The translations under genes were made by a program, and so were the position numbers. From positions 1 through 6,049 of the forward strand of contig CALHGI010000224.1 in the NCBI GenBank assembly GCA_938029995.1: a DNA stretch of 6,049 nt. The letters are read 5' to 3'. Below the pieces are notes generated by a model. The model was not told the DNA's origin, searched no databases, and saw only the letters and a list, made by a program, of their open reading frames with translations. Origin of the DNA: an uncultured cyanobacterium (GTDB lineage: Bacteria; Cyanobacteriota; Cyanobacteriia; Phormidesmidales; Phormidesmidaceae). Of the stretch, positions 1-5,988 are shown piece after piece (position 1 is the stretch's first letter; each line of letters begins with the position of its first letter).

Positions 1-477
1 GTATGTCTCAACACAGTGGGTGGTGCCAGCAAAAATATGATCGAAATTCTTAAAGGGTTCGTGGGCTAAACGCCAGTCACTAAAGTTTAGCTTCCACGTT
101 TCCATCACGTAGCAAGCCTTATGGCGGCACTTATCTCGCCAGTTTTTAACGCCTTCCAGCACATGTAGTTGCCAAGGATTGTCGCAAACGACAAATAGTA
201 AGTCGTATTCGCTTGTTAATGATACTTCGGTGGGAAACGGCGCAATAGAGCTAGCGGTAGCTTCGGAGCCCGTCGCATATTTAGCGAGGCGGTATATTTT
301 TCTAGCTAGGTCGAATTCTTGGGTAGGAGCGTAGAGGTTAGCTTTTTCTAAATCACAGATTAGGTCTTCAAATTCGTAAATAGCACAATTAGCTACTTGA
401 AGGCGAAACCCTCGCACTGAGACGATTAAAATACGGGGCTCGCTCGCTCCATTTTCAGCTGAGACATCAATTAGCAT
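1..477 (-). CDS. Partial gene, cyanobacterial glycosyltransferase-like protein (N-terminal part)
   Basis: An uninterrupted minus-strand frame starts with ATG at 477-475 and runs 159 codons to the window edge, so the C-terminal part is missing. The translation begins MLIDVSAENGASEPRILIVS; a beta-strand-like stretch (RILIVSVRGF, residues 15-24) is followed by CAIYEFEDLICDLEKA (about 32-47) and APTQEFDLARKIYRLAKYA (about 51-69). Later come EYDLLFVVCDNPWQL (about 90-104), two Trp-rich helices, and FDHIFAGTTHCVE (about 146-158). This alternation of buried strands and helices, and the pattern 'YDL.F.VC...' then 'FDHIF.G...', fit the N-terminal Rossmann-like half of glycosyltransferases that I associate with cyanobacterial surface polysaccharide clusters. 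The catalytic nucleotide-sugar-binding half is outside the window, so the function is inferred from resemblance only. A possible Shine-Dalgarno CAGG lies six bases before the ATG. That it is a real gene is fairly sure; the family is not. Confidence 0.72.
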   Translation of the reverse strand, partial: MLIDVSAENGASEPRILIVSVRGFRLQVANCAIYEFEDLICDLEKANLYAPTQEFDLARKIYRLAKYATGSEATASSIAPFPTEVSLTSEYDLLFVVCDNPWQLHVLEGVKNWRDKCRHKACYVMETWKLNFSDWRLAHEPFKNFDHIFAGTTHCVETY

Positions 478-593
478 AGTTACCTGGATAGATACCCTCA
501 AAAGGTGTGTGATATTACGAGCCTTTAGAAAGTTACGTGAATATACTTAAACCACATTTAATCCCTAGTTTATAAACGTTACTTGTTCCATAG

Positions 594-785
594 ATGTTCC
601 TTAGTTTGGGTATCAACAATAGTATTAGCCAGCTAAGTAATGCCAACCAGATTCAGCGTTCTAACTTCTATATTTCACAATCTATAACTTTAGAAAAAAA
701 CCCTTCAGTTGCTCCTCCGGTACTCAGTCAAAATCAGGTTCTACAAGCTTTTGGCAAACTTAATCTATATTTCCCCAAGCTTTAA
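594..785 (+). CDS. Doubtful small ORF, 63 aa, unrecognised
   Basis: An ATG-to-TAA frame of 63 codons begins MFLSLGINNSISQL and ends GKLNLYFPKL. It has an in-frame TAG directly before the ATG and no Shine-Dalgarno-like sequence. The composition is polar (many Asn, Gln, Ser), with no membrane segment, signal peptide or known motif. The second half (SVAPPVLSQNQVLQAFGKL) is mildly protein-like, so it could be a C-terminal scrap of a lost gene, but chance is the simplest explanation in this A+T-rich stretch. Confidence 0.15.
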   Translation: MFLSLGINNSISQLSNANQIQRSNFYISQSITLEKNPSVAPPVLSQNQVLQAFGKLNLYFPKL

Positions 786-791
786 GGCTCA

Positions 792-805
792 ATACCAAAT
801 ACCAA
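792..805. repeat. Heptamer ATACCAA repeated twice in tandem
   Basis: Two exact adjacent copies of ATACCAA occur in non-coding sequence. Short tandem heptamers (STRR-type) are known from cyanobacterial genomes; two copies are too few to claim more than a resemblance. Confidence 0.3.
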
Positions 806-915
806 TTCCGTAGCCACAGAAAAGATTGTCTTATACATCACCCAAGGCCTAAACGTTGACTATCCATTAGTCTAGTATTATTCATTGTGACATTGGATAC
901 TATCACTTCGGATTT

Positions 916-1343
916 TCATACGCCTGGATATTTCTTTGACAAATCTTCTAAAAGCTTCTGCTGAGCGCCCCAGTTTCTAGTCAATTTTTCTAGATTTTTG
1001 GCAACTCGCCTCCCAAAAACGAGGAACTGCCAAGGCTTGTCCAGCATCAATTGCTTTATTCTCAGAGTTTCCACCATATGCTCTGGGTTGCTAAAACGTT
1101 GATAGACATAAAAGGACGACGCTACTCCGCTGGACAAAACTCTGTTACGGAAAGATTTGTTGCTTGAGCCGATATACAACACGGCCGTTGATATTTGGCC
1201 ATAGATTCGATGTTTTTAATCGTTTGAACAACACCTTGAATCCATTCTTTAACACTATCCACTCTAAACATGAGGTCAAGAGATTTAGCTAATATATTTC
1301 CCATACTCCAAAGGATGTTTCCTCCCCTCGCGCGACTGCCCAC
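916..1343 (-). pseudogene. Frameshifted remnant of an unrecognised gene
   Basis: Two overlapping minus-strand frames look like two parts of one broken gene. The first (1343 to 1122) gives GNILWSMGNILAKSLDL, then RVDSVKEWIQGVVQTIKNIE, and turns into low-quality sequence after about 1200. The second (1182 to 916, GTG-initiated only nominally) begins with a strand-like VLYIGSSNKSFRNRVLSSG and continues with FYVYQRFSNPEHMVETL, KPWQFLVFGRRVAKNLEKL and a natural-looking end LLEDLSKKYPGV. Joining them needs one frameshift near 1180-1200. The GTG at 1343 is not a real start, because the bases above it belong to the decayed TPR sequence. The good protein-like character of the second part suggests recent damage, or a small surviving C-terminal domain. 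I do not recognise the family. The first part could also be the tail of the TPR gene, since GNILWSMGNIL fits a TPR helix pattern. Confidence 0.5.
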
Positions 1344-1606
1344 CTCGCGAAGAATGGCTCAGGACTCTTCGTAAGCCGTTGCTGATTTAGGGGATGAACC
1401 GCTCCGAGAATGACGCAATACATCCGAACGTTCGCAGCTTAAATCATCCCAAGGATCAGAAACGCCCTTCGTAATATTGCAGAGTCTCCCAATAGGTTCC
1501 TTGATGGCCATAGACGACGCCAATATTGTTGAGGGTGGTTCCGTCCCTGTGCGCCCACCTCACGACTAATCGCTAAAGACCCTTCGTAATAGTCCAATGC
1601 CTCGGC
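1321..1606 (-). pseudogene. Decayed TPR-repeat protein gene (at least three degenerate units)
   Basis: Translating the minus strand with frame changes reveals tetratricopeptide repeats of the kinesin-light-chain-like type common in cyanobacteria. Unit A (1606-1553) reads AEALDYYEGSLAISREVG. After a frame change, unit B (1545-1456) reads GTTLNNIGVVYGHQGTYWET then LQYYEG, ending in a TGA. Unit C (1373-1321) reads YEES, stop, AILREVGSRARGG. The Tyr codons of the YE(E/G) motif lie at 1588, 1473 and 1373, that is 115 and 100 bases apart, instead of the 120 expected for 40-residue units; losses of 5 and 20 bases would also account for the frame changes. No start codon is left upstream: the frame before unit A meets a TGA near 1650, just below lysE. 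TPR proteins act as protein-interaction scaffolds; this copy cannot make one. Confidence 0.72.
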
Positions 1607-1673
1607 ATAGTTTAAAACTGCCGTTGCTTGTGTATTCCCCCTTAGGGTGAACGTTCAAAGAGGATGTGGTTTC

Positions 1674-2279
1674 CTACCCCTGCCAGCTCAAAGCCACAAT
1701 CCCAAAGGCCGTAATCAATACCCCAAACCCTCGGTTTAACCAAACCAAGCGCCGGGGCGTTAGCCATTGACGGAAACGCGACACACCGCTACTCAACAGC
1801 AACCACCATAGGGCAGAGCCTAAAAACACACCGCCCACCATTACCACCGCCTGACCGTAGCCCAGTCCCGATGGGGCAAATCCGGCAAATAGTAGGACAA
1901 AGGAAAGAATCGTGGCCGGATTGGTCAGGGTTAAGCCAAAGGTGGAGAGATAGGCTCCGGCTAAACCGGTTTTGCTAATTTCGGCTGGCTTATCGGCTGG
2001 CTTACTGAGAAAGGTAGTCATGCCTAGATAACAGAGAAATAGGCCGCCGATAATGCCCAGCCACTGGGCCTGGTCCGTGAGGAAGTTTGAGACGAAGGCA
2101 AGGCCAAAGGCGGCCACCGCTCCATAAACGCCATCTGCTGTTGCGGCCCCCAAGCCCGAGAGTAATCCGGCCATGGTCCCATAGGAGAGACTGCGACGAA
2201 TGCATAACAATCCAATGGGTCCGACGGGGGCGGCAATGGCAAACCCCAGGATCAATCCTCGAAAAAATAGAAAAATCAT
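1674..2279 (-). CDS. LysE/RhtB-family amino-acid exporter-like membrane protein
   Basis: This predicted inner-membrane protein of 201 residues belongs to the LysE/RhtB exporter family, which exports amino acids or related small molecules, probably driven by the proton gradient. TM1 (about 2-26) contains GFAIAAPVGPIG (12-23), the family hallmark. It is followed by RRSLSYGTMAGLLSGLGAAT (28-47) with Asp49, then TM2 and TM3 (to about 91), a hydrophilic loop (92-108) and TM4 with the typical LTNPATIL (118-125). TM5 (about 144-164) and TM6 (about 181-198) complete the usual six-helix layout and the usual length of about 200. I chose ATG at 2279 because translation then starts right at TM1 and GGGGTG sits five bases upstream; a TTG at 2306 would add nine polar residues. 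It lies in the same direction as the Lrp-type gene upstream, which suggests regulation by that protein. The substrate cannot be read from the sequence. Confidence 0.9.
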   Translation of the reverse strand: MIFLFFRGLILGFAIAAPVGPIGLLCIRRSLSYGTMAGLLSGLGAATADGVYGAVAAFGLAFVSNFLTDQAQWLGIIGGLFLCYLGMTTFLSKPADKPAEISKTGLAGAYLSTFGLTLTNPATILSFVLLFAGFAPSGLGYGQAVVMVGGVFLGSALWWLLLSSGVSRFRQWLTPRRLVWLNRGFGVLITAFGIVALSWQG

Positions 2280-2340
2280 GGTGACACCCCAATCAACATT
2301 GTCCAAATAAATCGCCGGGGCATGGCGCTGTGGGTGCCCT

Positions 2341-2396
2341 GGGCGATCGCCCTAAACATCAAACAATTGCCCTAAACATCGATCGCCCTAAACGAT
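2341..2396. repeat. Three GCCCTAAAC(ATC) repeats with an embedded HIP1 site
   Basis: GCCCTAAACATC occurs at 2349-2360 and 2369-2380, and GCCCTAAACGATC follows at 2385-2397. Two of the copies are preceded by GATC. The first overlaps the palindrome GGGCGATCGCCC (2341-2352). The copies start 20 and 16 bases apart, so this is an interspersed cluster and not a strict tandem array. It lies between the lrp and lysE reading frames, within any lrp-lysE read-through transcript. Confidence 0.6.
2343..2350. other. HIP1 octamer GCGATCGC
   Basis: This is an exact copy of the highly iterated palindrome that is strongly over-represented in many cyanobacterial genomes. A second exact copy is at 4143-4150, inside the tldD-like gene. 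The two copies support a cyanobacterial origin for the window. Confidence 0.85.
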
Positions 2397-2429
2397 CGAT
2401 TTATGCCGCCACATATCGGAGGGCATCCA

Positions 2430-2443
2430 CGGGGGGCACCCCG
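2430..2443 (-). terminator. Weak hairpin downstream of the lrp-like gene
   Basis: On the minus strand CGGGG-TGCC-CCCCG forms a 5-bp GC stem with a 4-base loop, 15 bases after the lrp stop codon. No T-run follows, so it is a poor intrinsic terminator. It may only attenuate transcription or stabilise the 3' end, leaving room for read-through into the exporter gene. Confidence 0.2.
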
Positions 2444-2457
2444 CACCGATCCCGTTA

Positions 2458-2904
2458 TTAAACCTTTAACGCCGTGGTCTCCTTCACCGTCGATAGGGCA
2501 ATGGATGTTTTTGTCTGCAAAATTCCCGGCAGCCCCTTGAGCTCTTCACTGAGAATCCGTTCTAAGTCGGCCATCTTGTGGCAACGCACCTTCAGCAAAT
2601 AGTCCCCATCCCCGGCCACGTGATGGCATTCCTGGATAGCGGCTGTGGCCTGTACATAAGCCAAAAAACCTTGGCGATATTGCGGATGCTCCAACACCAC
2701 CGCCACAAATGCCGTGATGTCATACCCTAGCTGCGCCGGGTCCACCACTACCCGATAGCCCTGGACAATACGTCGCTTTTCTAAACGCCGCACCCGTTCG
2801 GCAATGGCGGGGGAGGAAACCCCGCACCGTATGGCTAATTCGGACCAGGTTATCCGACCATCTACCATCAGTACTCCTAAAATTTTGGCATCCAAATCAT
2901 CCAT
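2458..2904 (-). CDS. Lrp/AsnC-family transcriptional regulator
   Basis: This 148-residue protein matches the standard Lrp/AsnC length and architecture. The N-terminal start MDDLDAKILGVLMVDGR (1-17) is the typical first helix. The helix-turn-helix spans about residues 20-47, with SELAIRCGVSSPAIAERVRR (21-40) as turn and recognition helix. A linker strand (YRVVVDPAQLGY, 50-61) leads to the RAM/ligand-binding domain (about 63-142), which holds the conserved VAGDGDYLLKV (96-106) where family members contact the amino-acid effector and form dimers to octamers. Family members sense amino acids and often regulate themselves and neighbouring transport genes. The exporter gene downstream on the same strand is the obvious candidate target, and the inverted repeat right before the start fits autoregulation. 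No Shine-Dalgarno is visible before the ATG (2904-2902); the sequence there is almost pure A+T. Effector and regulon are unknown. Confidence 0.93.
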   Translation of the reverse strand: MDDLDAKILGVLMVDGRITWSELAIRCGVSSPAIAERVRRLEKRRIVQGYRVVVDPAQLGYDITAFVAVVLEHPQYRQGFLAYVQATAAIQECHHVAGDGDYLLKVRCHKMADLERILSEELKGLPGILQTKTSIALSTVKETTALKV

Positions 2905-2907
2905 TTA

Positions 2908-2950
2908 ATTATTTTTAATAATCCATAGATTATTTTTAGCTTATTTTTTA
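2908..2950. promoter_or_regulatory. Putative Lrp-type operator: phased A/T tracts and inverted repeat
   Basis: TTATTTTT occurs three times on the plus strand, starting at 2909, 2930 and 2941, each followed by A after 5, 5 and 6 T's. The steps of 21 and 11 bases are close to two turns and one turn of the helix. An exact inverted repeat AATAATC-CATA-GATTATT covers 2917-2934. Lrp-family proteins are known to bind A+T-rich imperfect palindromes in phased clusters and wrap DNA as octamers. The site ends only four bases before the start codon of the Lrp-type gene, so binding would block its expression. This role is inferred from position and pattern. Confidence 0.5.
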
Positions 2951-3040
2951 AGGGAAAAGATCACATATACATAAAAATAAAAAGCAAAAGGGGTTATTTG
3001 TTTAATGTGTAAAAACTACCCCCTAACCTATGTAGGGTCT

Positions 3041-3048
3041 CCCCCCCC
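3041..3048. other. Run of eight C in the tldD upstream region
   Basis: A homopolymer of eight C lies 63 bases before the chosen tldD-like start, probably in its promoter or untranslated leader. Such runs can slip during replication, but nothing else here indicates phase variation. Confidence 0.5.
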
Positions 3049-3100
3049 ATTCCGGGGCTTGATGGGTAAGAATTACTACTAACAAGACAGGGTGTAGTGC

Positions 3101-3105
3101 AGGGA
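3101..3105 (+). promoter_or_regulatory. Ribosome binding site AGGGA that decides the tldD-like start
   Basis: AGGGA stands six bases before the ATG at 3112, an ideal spacing. The nearby GTG at 3097 lies upstream of it, the ATG at 3106 is too close to use it, and the ATG at 3142 has no comparable sequence. The ATG at 3112 is therefore preferred. Confidence 0.6.
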
Positions 3106-3111
3106 ATGCCT

Positions 3112-4581
3112 ATGCGTCTGGTCTGCACTACCCACAAGTTGATGTTTAAGTTTCTTTCAAACGTCGTTACGGCAGCGACGGTATCCGCCGATTGGATTGG
3201 GATTCGAGTCGTTAAGGACAGTTCTAAAGCCTGTGCTATTCGCGACGCCCATCCGGAGCGTAATACCCAGCAGGTTGACCAGGGGGCCATGGTGGAAGTG
3301 CTGGCCCAGGGGCAGTTTGGCTATAGTGCCACCAATAATCTCAGTGCGGCATCCCTGGCGGCGGCCATTGTATCTGCCTACGATCAGGCGATGGCGGCTA
3401 GCCCATGGGCCGTCCACAAATTTACGACGGCGGCCCGGCCTAAGGCCACGGGTAACTACATAGCGCCCCATCGCAAAGGGTTAGATGTGCTGGCTCCGGC
3501 GGAGTTAAATCAGATTTTGTTGCAGGTGTGTGACCGGCTCAAGGTGTCGGACAAAATTGCCCAGACTACGGCATCGGCCAGAAGCCATGATATTGAGACC
3601 TGGTTTGTCAGCAGCAATGGTTCGGAGATTTATCAGCGGGACTATTTGGTAGAAACTCACTTTGGCACCATCTCCCAGGATGGGCCCATCACCCAGTTAC
3701 GGACAGACCATGGATATTTGGCCCATAGCTATCAGGGGGGCTGGGAGCTATTTCCGGGTTTGGATCTGTGGCAACGGGTGCAGCAGGTGGGGGAGCAGGC
3801 CTTGGAACTACTCCATGCGGATAATTGTCCCGATTTGGCGACCACCCTGGTGCTGGCTCCGGATCAGATGATGTTACAAATCCATGAGAGTATCGGCCAT
3901 CCCTTGGAGCTAGACCGAATTTTAGGGGACGAGCGCAACTACGCTGGGGGTAGTTTTATTAACCTGGAGGACTTTGGGTCCTTGGCCTATGGTTCTGAGT
4001 TGATGAATGTCACCTTTGACCCGTCGGTGGCAGGGGAGCTGGCTAGCTATGGGTTTGATGATGTGGGCACCCCCGCCACTCGGGAATATTTGATCCGGGG
4101 GGGCAAACTAGAGCGAGGCCTGGGGGGATTGGAAAGTCAGCAGCGATCGCAAGTGCCCGGAGTCGCTAACTCCCGCGCCTCATCATGGAATCGACCGGCC
4201 ATTGACCGTATGGCCAATATCAACCTAGAACCAGGGGATCGGTCATTTGAGCAAATCATTGCCAACATCGACCATGGCATCTACATGGAAACCAACCGCT
4301 CCTGGTCCATCGATGACCAACGCCATAAGTTTCAGTTTGGTTGTGAGTATGCTCGATTAATCGAAAATGGACAGCTCACCCGCACCCTCAAAAATCCCAA
4401 CTATCGGTCCATTACCCCCGAGTTTTGGCATAGCCTGTCCCAGGTGGGTGACCGCAGCACTTGGGAAATGTATGGCACCCCCTTTTGTGGCAAGGGAGAA
4501 CCCAATCAGCTGATTCGGGTGGGCCATGGATCGCCAGTGTGTGCGTTTGACAATATTGAAGTGTTTGGTGGGGCGGTATAA
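3112..4581 (+). CDS. tldD: TldD-like zinc metalloprotease subunit (cyanobacterial type)
   Basis: With the ATG at 3112 this is a 489-residue TldD/PmbA-family protein, close to the roughly 480 residues of E. coli TldD. The N-terminal domain (about 15-230) carries features such as DWIGIRVVKD, VEVLAQGQFGYSATN and ETWFVSSNGSEIY. The C-terminal catalytic domain holds the zinc motif HESIGH with His258, Glu259 and His262, followed by PLELDRILGDERNYAGGSF. It also holds RMANINLEPG (366-375) and, near the end, TPFCGKGEPNQ with Cys459, matching the third zinc ligand known from E. coli TldD. In E. coli, TldD and TldE form a heterodimeric protease that degrades unfolded peptides, trims the microcin B17 precursor and removes the antitoxin CcdA; no RiPP or toxin gene is visible here, so the cyanobacterial substrate is unknown. 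The tldE-like gene follows after two bases, an operon. The start is somewhat uncertain: ATG 3142 (479 aa) matches homologous N-termini well but lacks an SD. Confidence 0.93.
   Translation: MRLVCTTHKLMFKFLSNVVTAATVSADWIGIRVVKDSSKACAIRDAHPERNTQQVDQGAMVEVLAQGQFGYSATNNLSAASLAAAIVSAYDQAMAASPWAVHKFTTAARPKATGNYIAPHRKGLDVLAPAELNQILLQVCDRLKVSDKIAQTTASARSHDIETWFVSSNGSEIYQRDYLVETHFGTISQDGPITQLRTDHGYLAHSYQGGWELFPGLDLWQRVQQVGEQALELLHADNCPDLATTLVLAPDQMMLQIHESIGHPLELDRILGDERNYAGGSFINLEDFGSLAYGSELMNVTFDPSVAGELASYGFDDVGTPATREYLIRGGKLERGLGGLESQQRSQVPGVANSRASSWNRPAIDRMANINLEPGDRSFEQIIANIDHGIYMETNRSWSIDDQRHKFQFGCEYARLIENGQLTRTLKNPNYRSITPEFWHSLSQVGDRSTWEMYGTPFCGKGEPNQLIRVGHGSPVCAFDNIEVFGGAV
4143..4150. other. HIP1 octamer GCGATCGC inside the tldD-like gene
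   Basis: This is the second exact HIP1 copy in the window. It lies in the coding sequence, as is common for HIP1 sites in cyanobacteria. Confidence 0.85.
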
Positions 4582-4583
4582 CC

Positions 4584-5972
4584 ATGGCAATGGCAACGAA
4601 CGTAGCGAATAACATCGTGGTGGACACCTCCACGAAGGAACGGGTTTTTGGACAGTTGGCCGATGGAATTTCCCAGGTCCTTGCTAAAGGCTCCCACTCC
4701 ACAGCCACCCATTTCACCCTGACGGTCAGTGGCGAAAACAGCCAATTTACGCGGTTTAACCGGGCCCAGGTTCGGCAAACGGGCCAGGTAAGTGACGGCA
4801 GCCTCACCCTGACGGTCATGCTGGCGGATCGCACGGCATCGGGCACCGTCTCCTTTATTGGGGAATTTGACACCGATTGGCCCCTGGTAAAGACCACCCT
4901 GGAAGAGTTACAGGCCATGGTGCCCCAACTGCCCGTGGACCCGTTTGTGGTGCTCCCGACAGGGGACGCCACCAGTCGCACGGTCAACCCAGGAGAAATT
5001 TTGGCAGCGGATGAGATCGCAAGCACCCTGCTCTCCCCGGTCCAAAACCTAGACTTCACCGGCATCTACTCCGGCGGTCTCATATTCCGGGGCTATGCCG
5101 ACTCCGCCGGCCAGCGACACTGGTTTGAAACCACCAATTACAGCTTAGATTTCTCCCTATTTGACCACCAAAATCGGGCGGTCAAGGGCACCGTGGCCGG
5201 AAACCAATGGCAACAGCCCCACTTTCTAGACAAAATCAACCAGGCCAAACACCAGCTAGCCATGTTGGCCCACCCCGCCAAAACCATTGACCGGGGCCAA
5301 TATCGCACCTATCTGGCCCCGGCGGCGGTGGCCGAACTGCTGCCCATGTTTTCCTGGGGTGGGGTGGGGGAAGCCGACCTACAGCAGGGCAACAGCGCCT
5401 TTGGCCTGATGCGCCAGGGCAAGCGACAGCTCTCGCCCAAATTTACCCTGCGGGAAAACTTTGCCCAGGCCAACATGCCCCGGTTTAACACCTCCGGTGA
5501 GGTGGCTCCCCTACAGCTGCCCATTATTCAACGGGGGCAGTTGGTCAACAGCCTGGTCAGTTCCCGCAGCGCCAAGGAATATAAAACCCCCTCCAACTAC
5601 GCCAGCCGCAATGAGCACCTGCGGGCTCCTGAGATTCTGACCGGCACCCTGGCCCCTGACCAAATTCTGTCGCGCCTAGACCGGGGCCTATATCTATCCA
5701 ATCTGCACTACTTAAATTGGAGCGATCACCCCAACGGACGAGTCACTGGCATGACCCGCTACGCCTGCTTTTGGGTAGAAAATGGTGAAATTGTCGCCCC
5801 GATTGAAAATCTACGCTTCGATGAGAGCCTTTACCACTGCTTTGGCGACGGCCTGATGGACCTGACCAATTTCCAAGAAACTATTCCCACCATTGATACC
5901 TACGATCGGCGTGGCCTTGGCGATAGTCGGGTACCAGGGGTTTTGGTGGAAGGGTTTACCTATACGCTTTAA
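4584..5972 (+). CDS. tldE: TldE/PmbA-like protease partner subunit
   Basis: This 462-residue protein is of TldE/PmbA type (E. coli PmbA has 450). It is expected to pair with the TldD-like protein in one cytoplasmic protease. It has no HExxxH motif, as is normal for TldE, which shapes the shared peptide channel instead of binding zinc. Recognisable parts are an N-terminal strand region (FTLTVSGENSQFTRFNRAQV), the central FTGIYSGGLIFRGYADSAG, ELLPMFSWGGVGEADLQQGN and the C-terminal hallmark CFWVENGEIVAPIENLRF (395-412), equivalent to 'GFWIENGEI.YPV' in PmbA. The protein ends GVLVEGFTYTL. The ATG at 4584 comes two bases after the tldD-like stop, with GGCGG seven bases upstream, so translation is probably coupled; ATG at 4590 is an alternative start two codons in. 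Subunit balance through coupling fits an obligate heteromer. The protein is more divergent from E. coli PmbA than the TldD-like one is from TldD, by eye. Confidence 0.9.
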   Translation: MAMATNVANNIVVDTSTKERVFGQLADGISQVLAKGSHSTATHFTLTVSGENSQFTRFNRAQVRQTGQVSDGSLTLTVMLADRTASGTVSFIGEFDTDWPLVKTTLEELQAMVPQLPVDPFVVLPTGDATSRTVNPGEILAADEIASTLLSPVQNLDFTGIYSGGLIFRGYADSAGQRHWFETTNYSLDFSLFDHQNRAVKGTVAGNQWQQPHFLDKINQAKHQLAMLAHPAKTIDRGQYRTYLAPAAVAELLPMFSWGGVGEADLQQGNSAFGLMRQGKRQLSPKFTLRENFAQANMPRFNTSGEVAPLQLPIIQRGQLVNSLVSSRSAKEYKTPSNYASRNEHLRAPEILTGTLAPDQILSRLDRGLYLSNLHYLNWSDHPNGRVTGMTRYACFWVENGEIVAPIENLRFDESLYHCFGDGLMDLTNFQETIPTIDTYDRRGLGDSRVPGVLVEGFTYTL

Positions 5973-5988
5973 GCAAACTTCAGCAGGC

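Larger units (their letters stand above)
478..915. other. A+T-rich stretch with no convincing gene
   Basis: This is mostly non-coding as far as I can see. It contains the upstream region of the minus-strand gene at 1-477, one weak 63-codon plus-strand frame (594-785, listed separately), and a small duplicated heptamer ATACCAA at 792-805. Neither strand shows a longer frame with protein-like composition, and I see no tRNA-like cloverleaf or strong terminator. It may be the remains of genes lost from the decayed left half of the window. Confidence 0.6.

Noticed and set aside
1425..1434. Palindrome CGAACGTTCG in the decayed TPR region.
   Set aside because: It is only ten bases long, sits in pseudogene sequence between repeat units, and has no second copy or promoter nearby.
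1636..1650. Small CCCT/AGGG hairpin just after the exporter gene, considered as a terminator.
   Set aside because: The stem is only about four base pairs and no T-run follows on the minus strand.
2002..2292. Minus-strand and plus-strand frames overlapping the exporter gene (also 2024-2242 and 2087-2284).
   Set aside because: The exporter reading frame has clear membrane segments and family motifs; the others are out-of-frame shadows.
3009..3019. GTA...TAC pattern resembling an NtcA nitrogen-control site upstream of the tldD-like gene.
   Set aside because: The spacer between GTA and TAC is five bases, and the NtcA consensus needs eight.
3157..3471. Minus- and plus-strand frames inside the start of the tldD-like gene (also 2994-3290 and 3197-3463).
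   Set aside because: They are arginine-rich shadow translations within a gene whose own frame matches a known family throughout.
4412..5065. Long minus-strand frame of 217 codons opposite the tldD/tldE junction.
   Set aside because: It overlaps two strongly supported genes on the other strand, has arginine-, serine- and valine-rich shadow composition and shows no domain.
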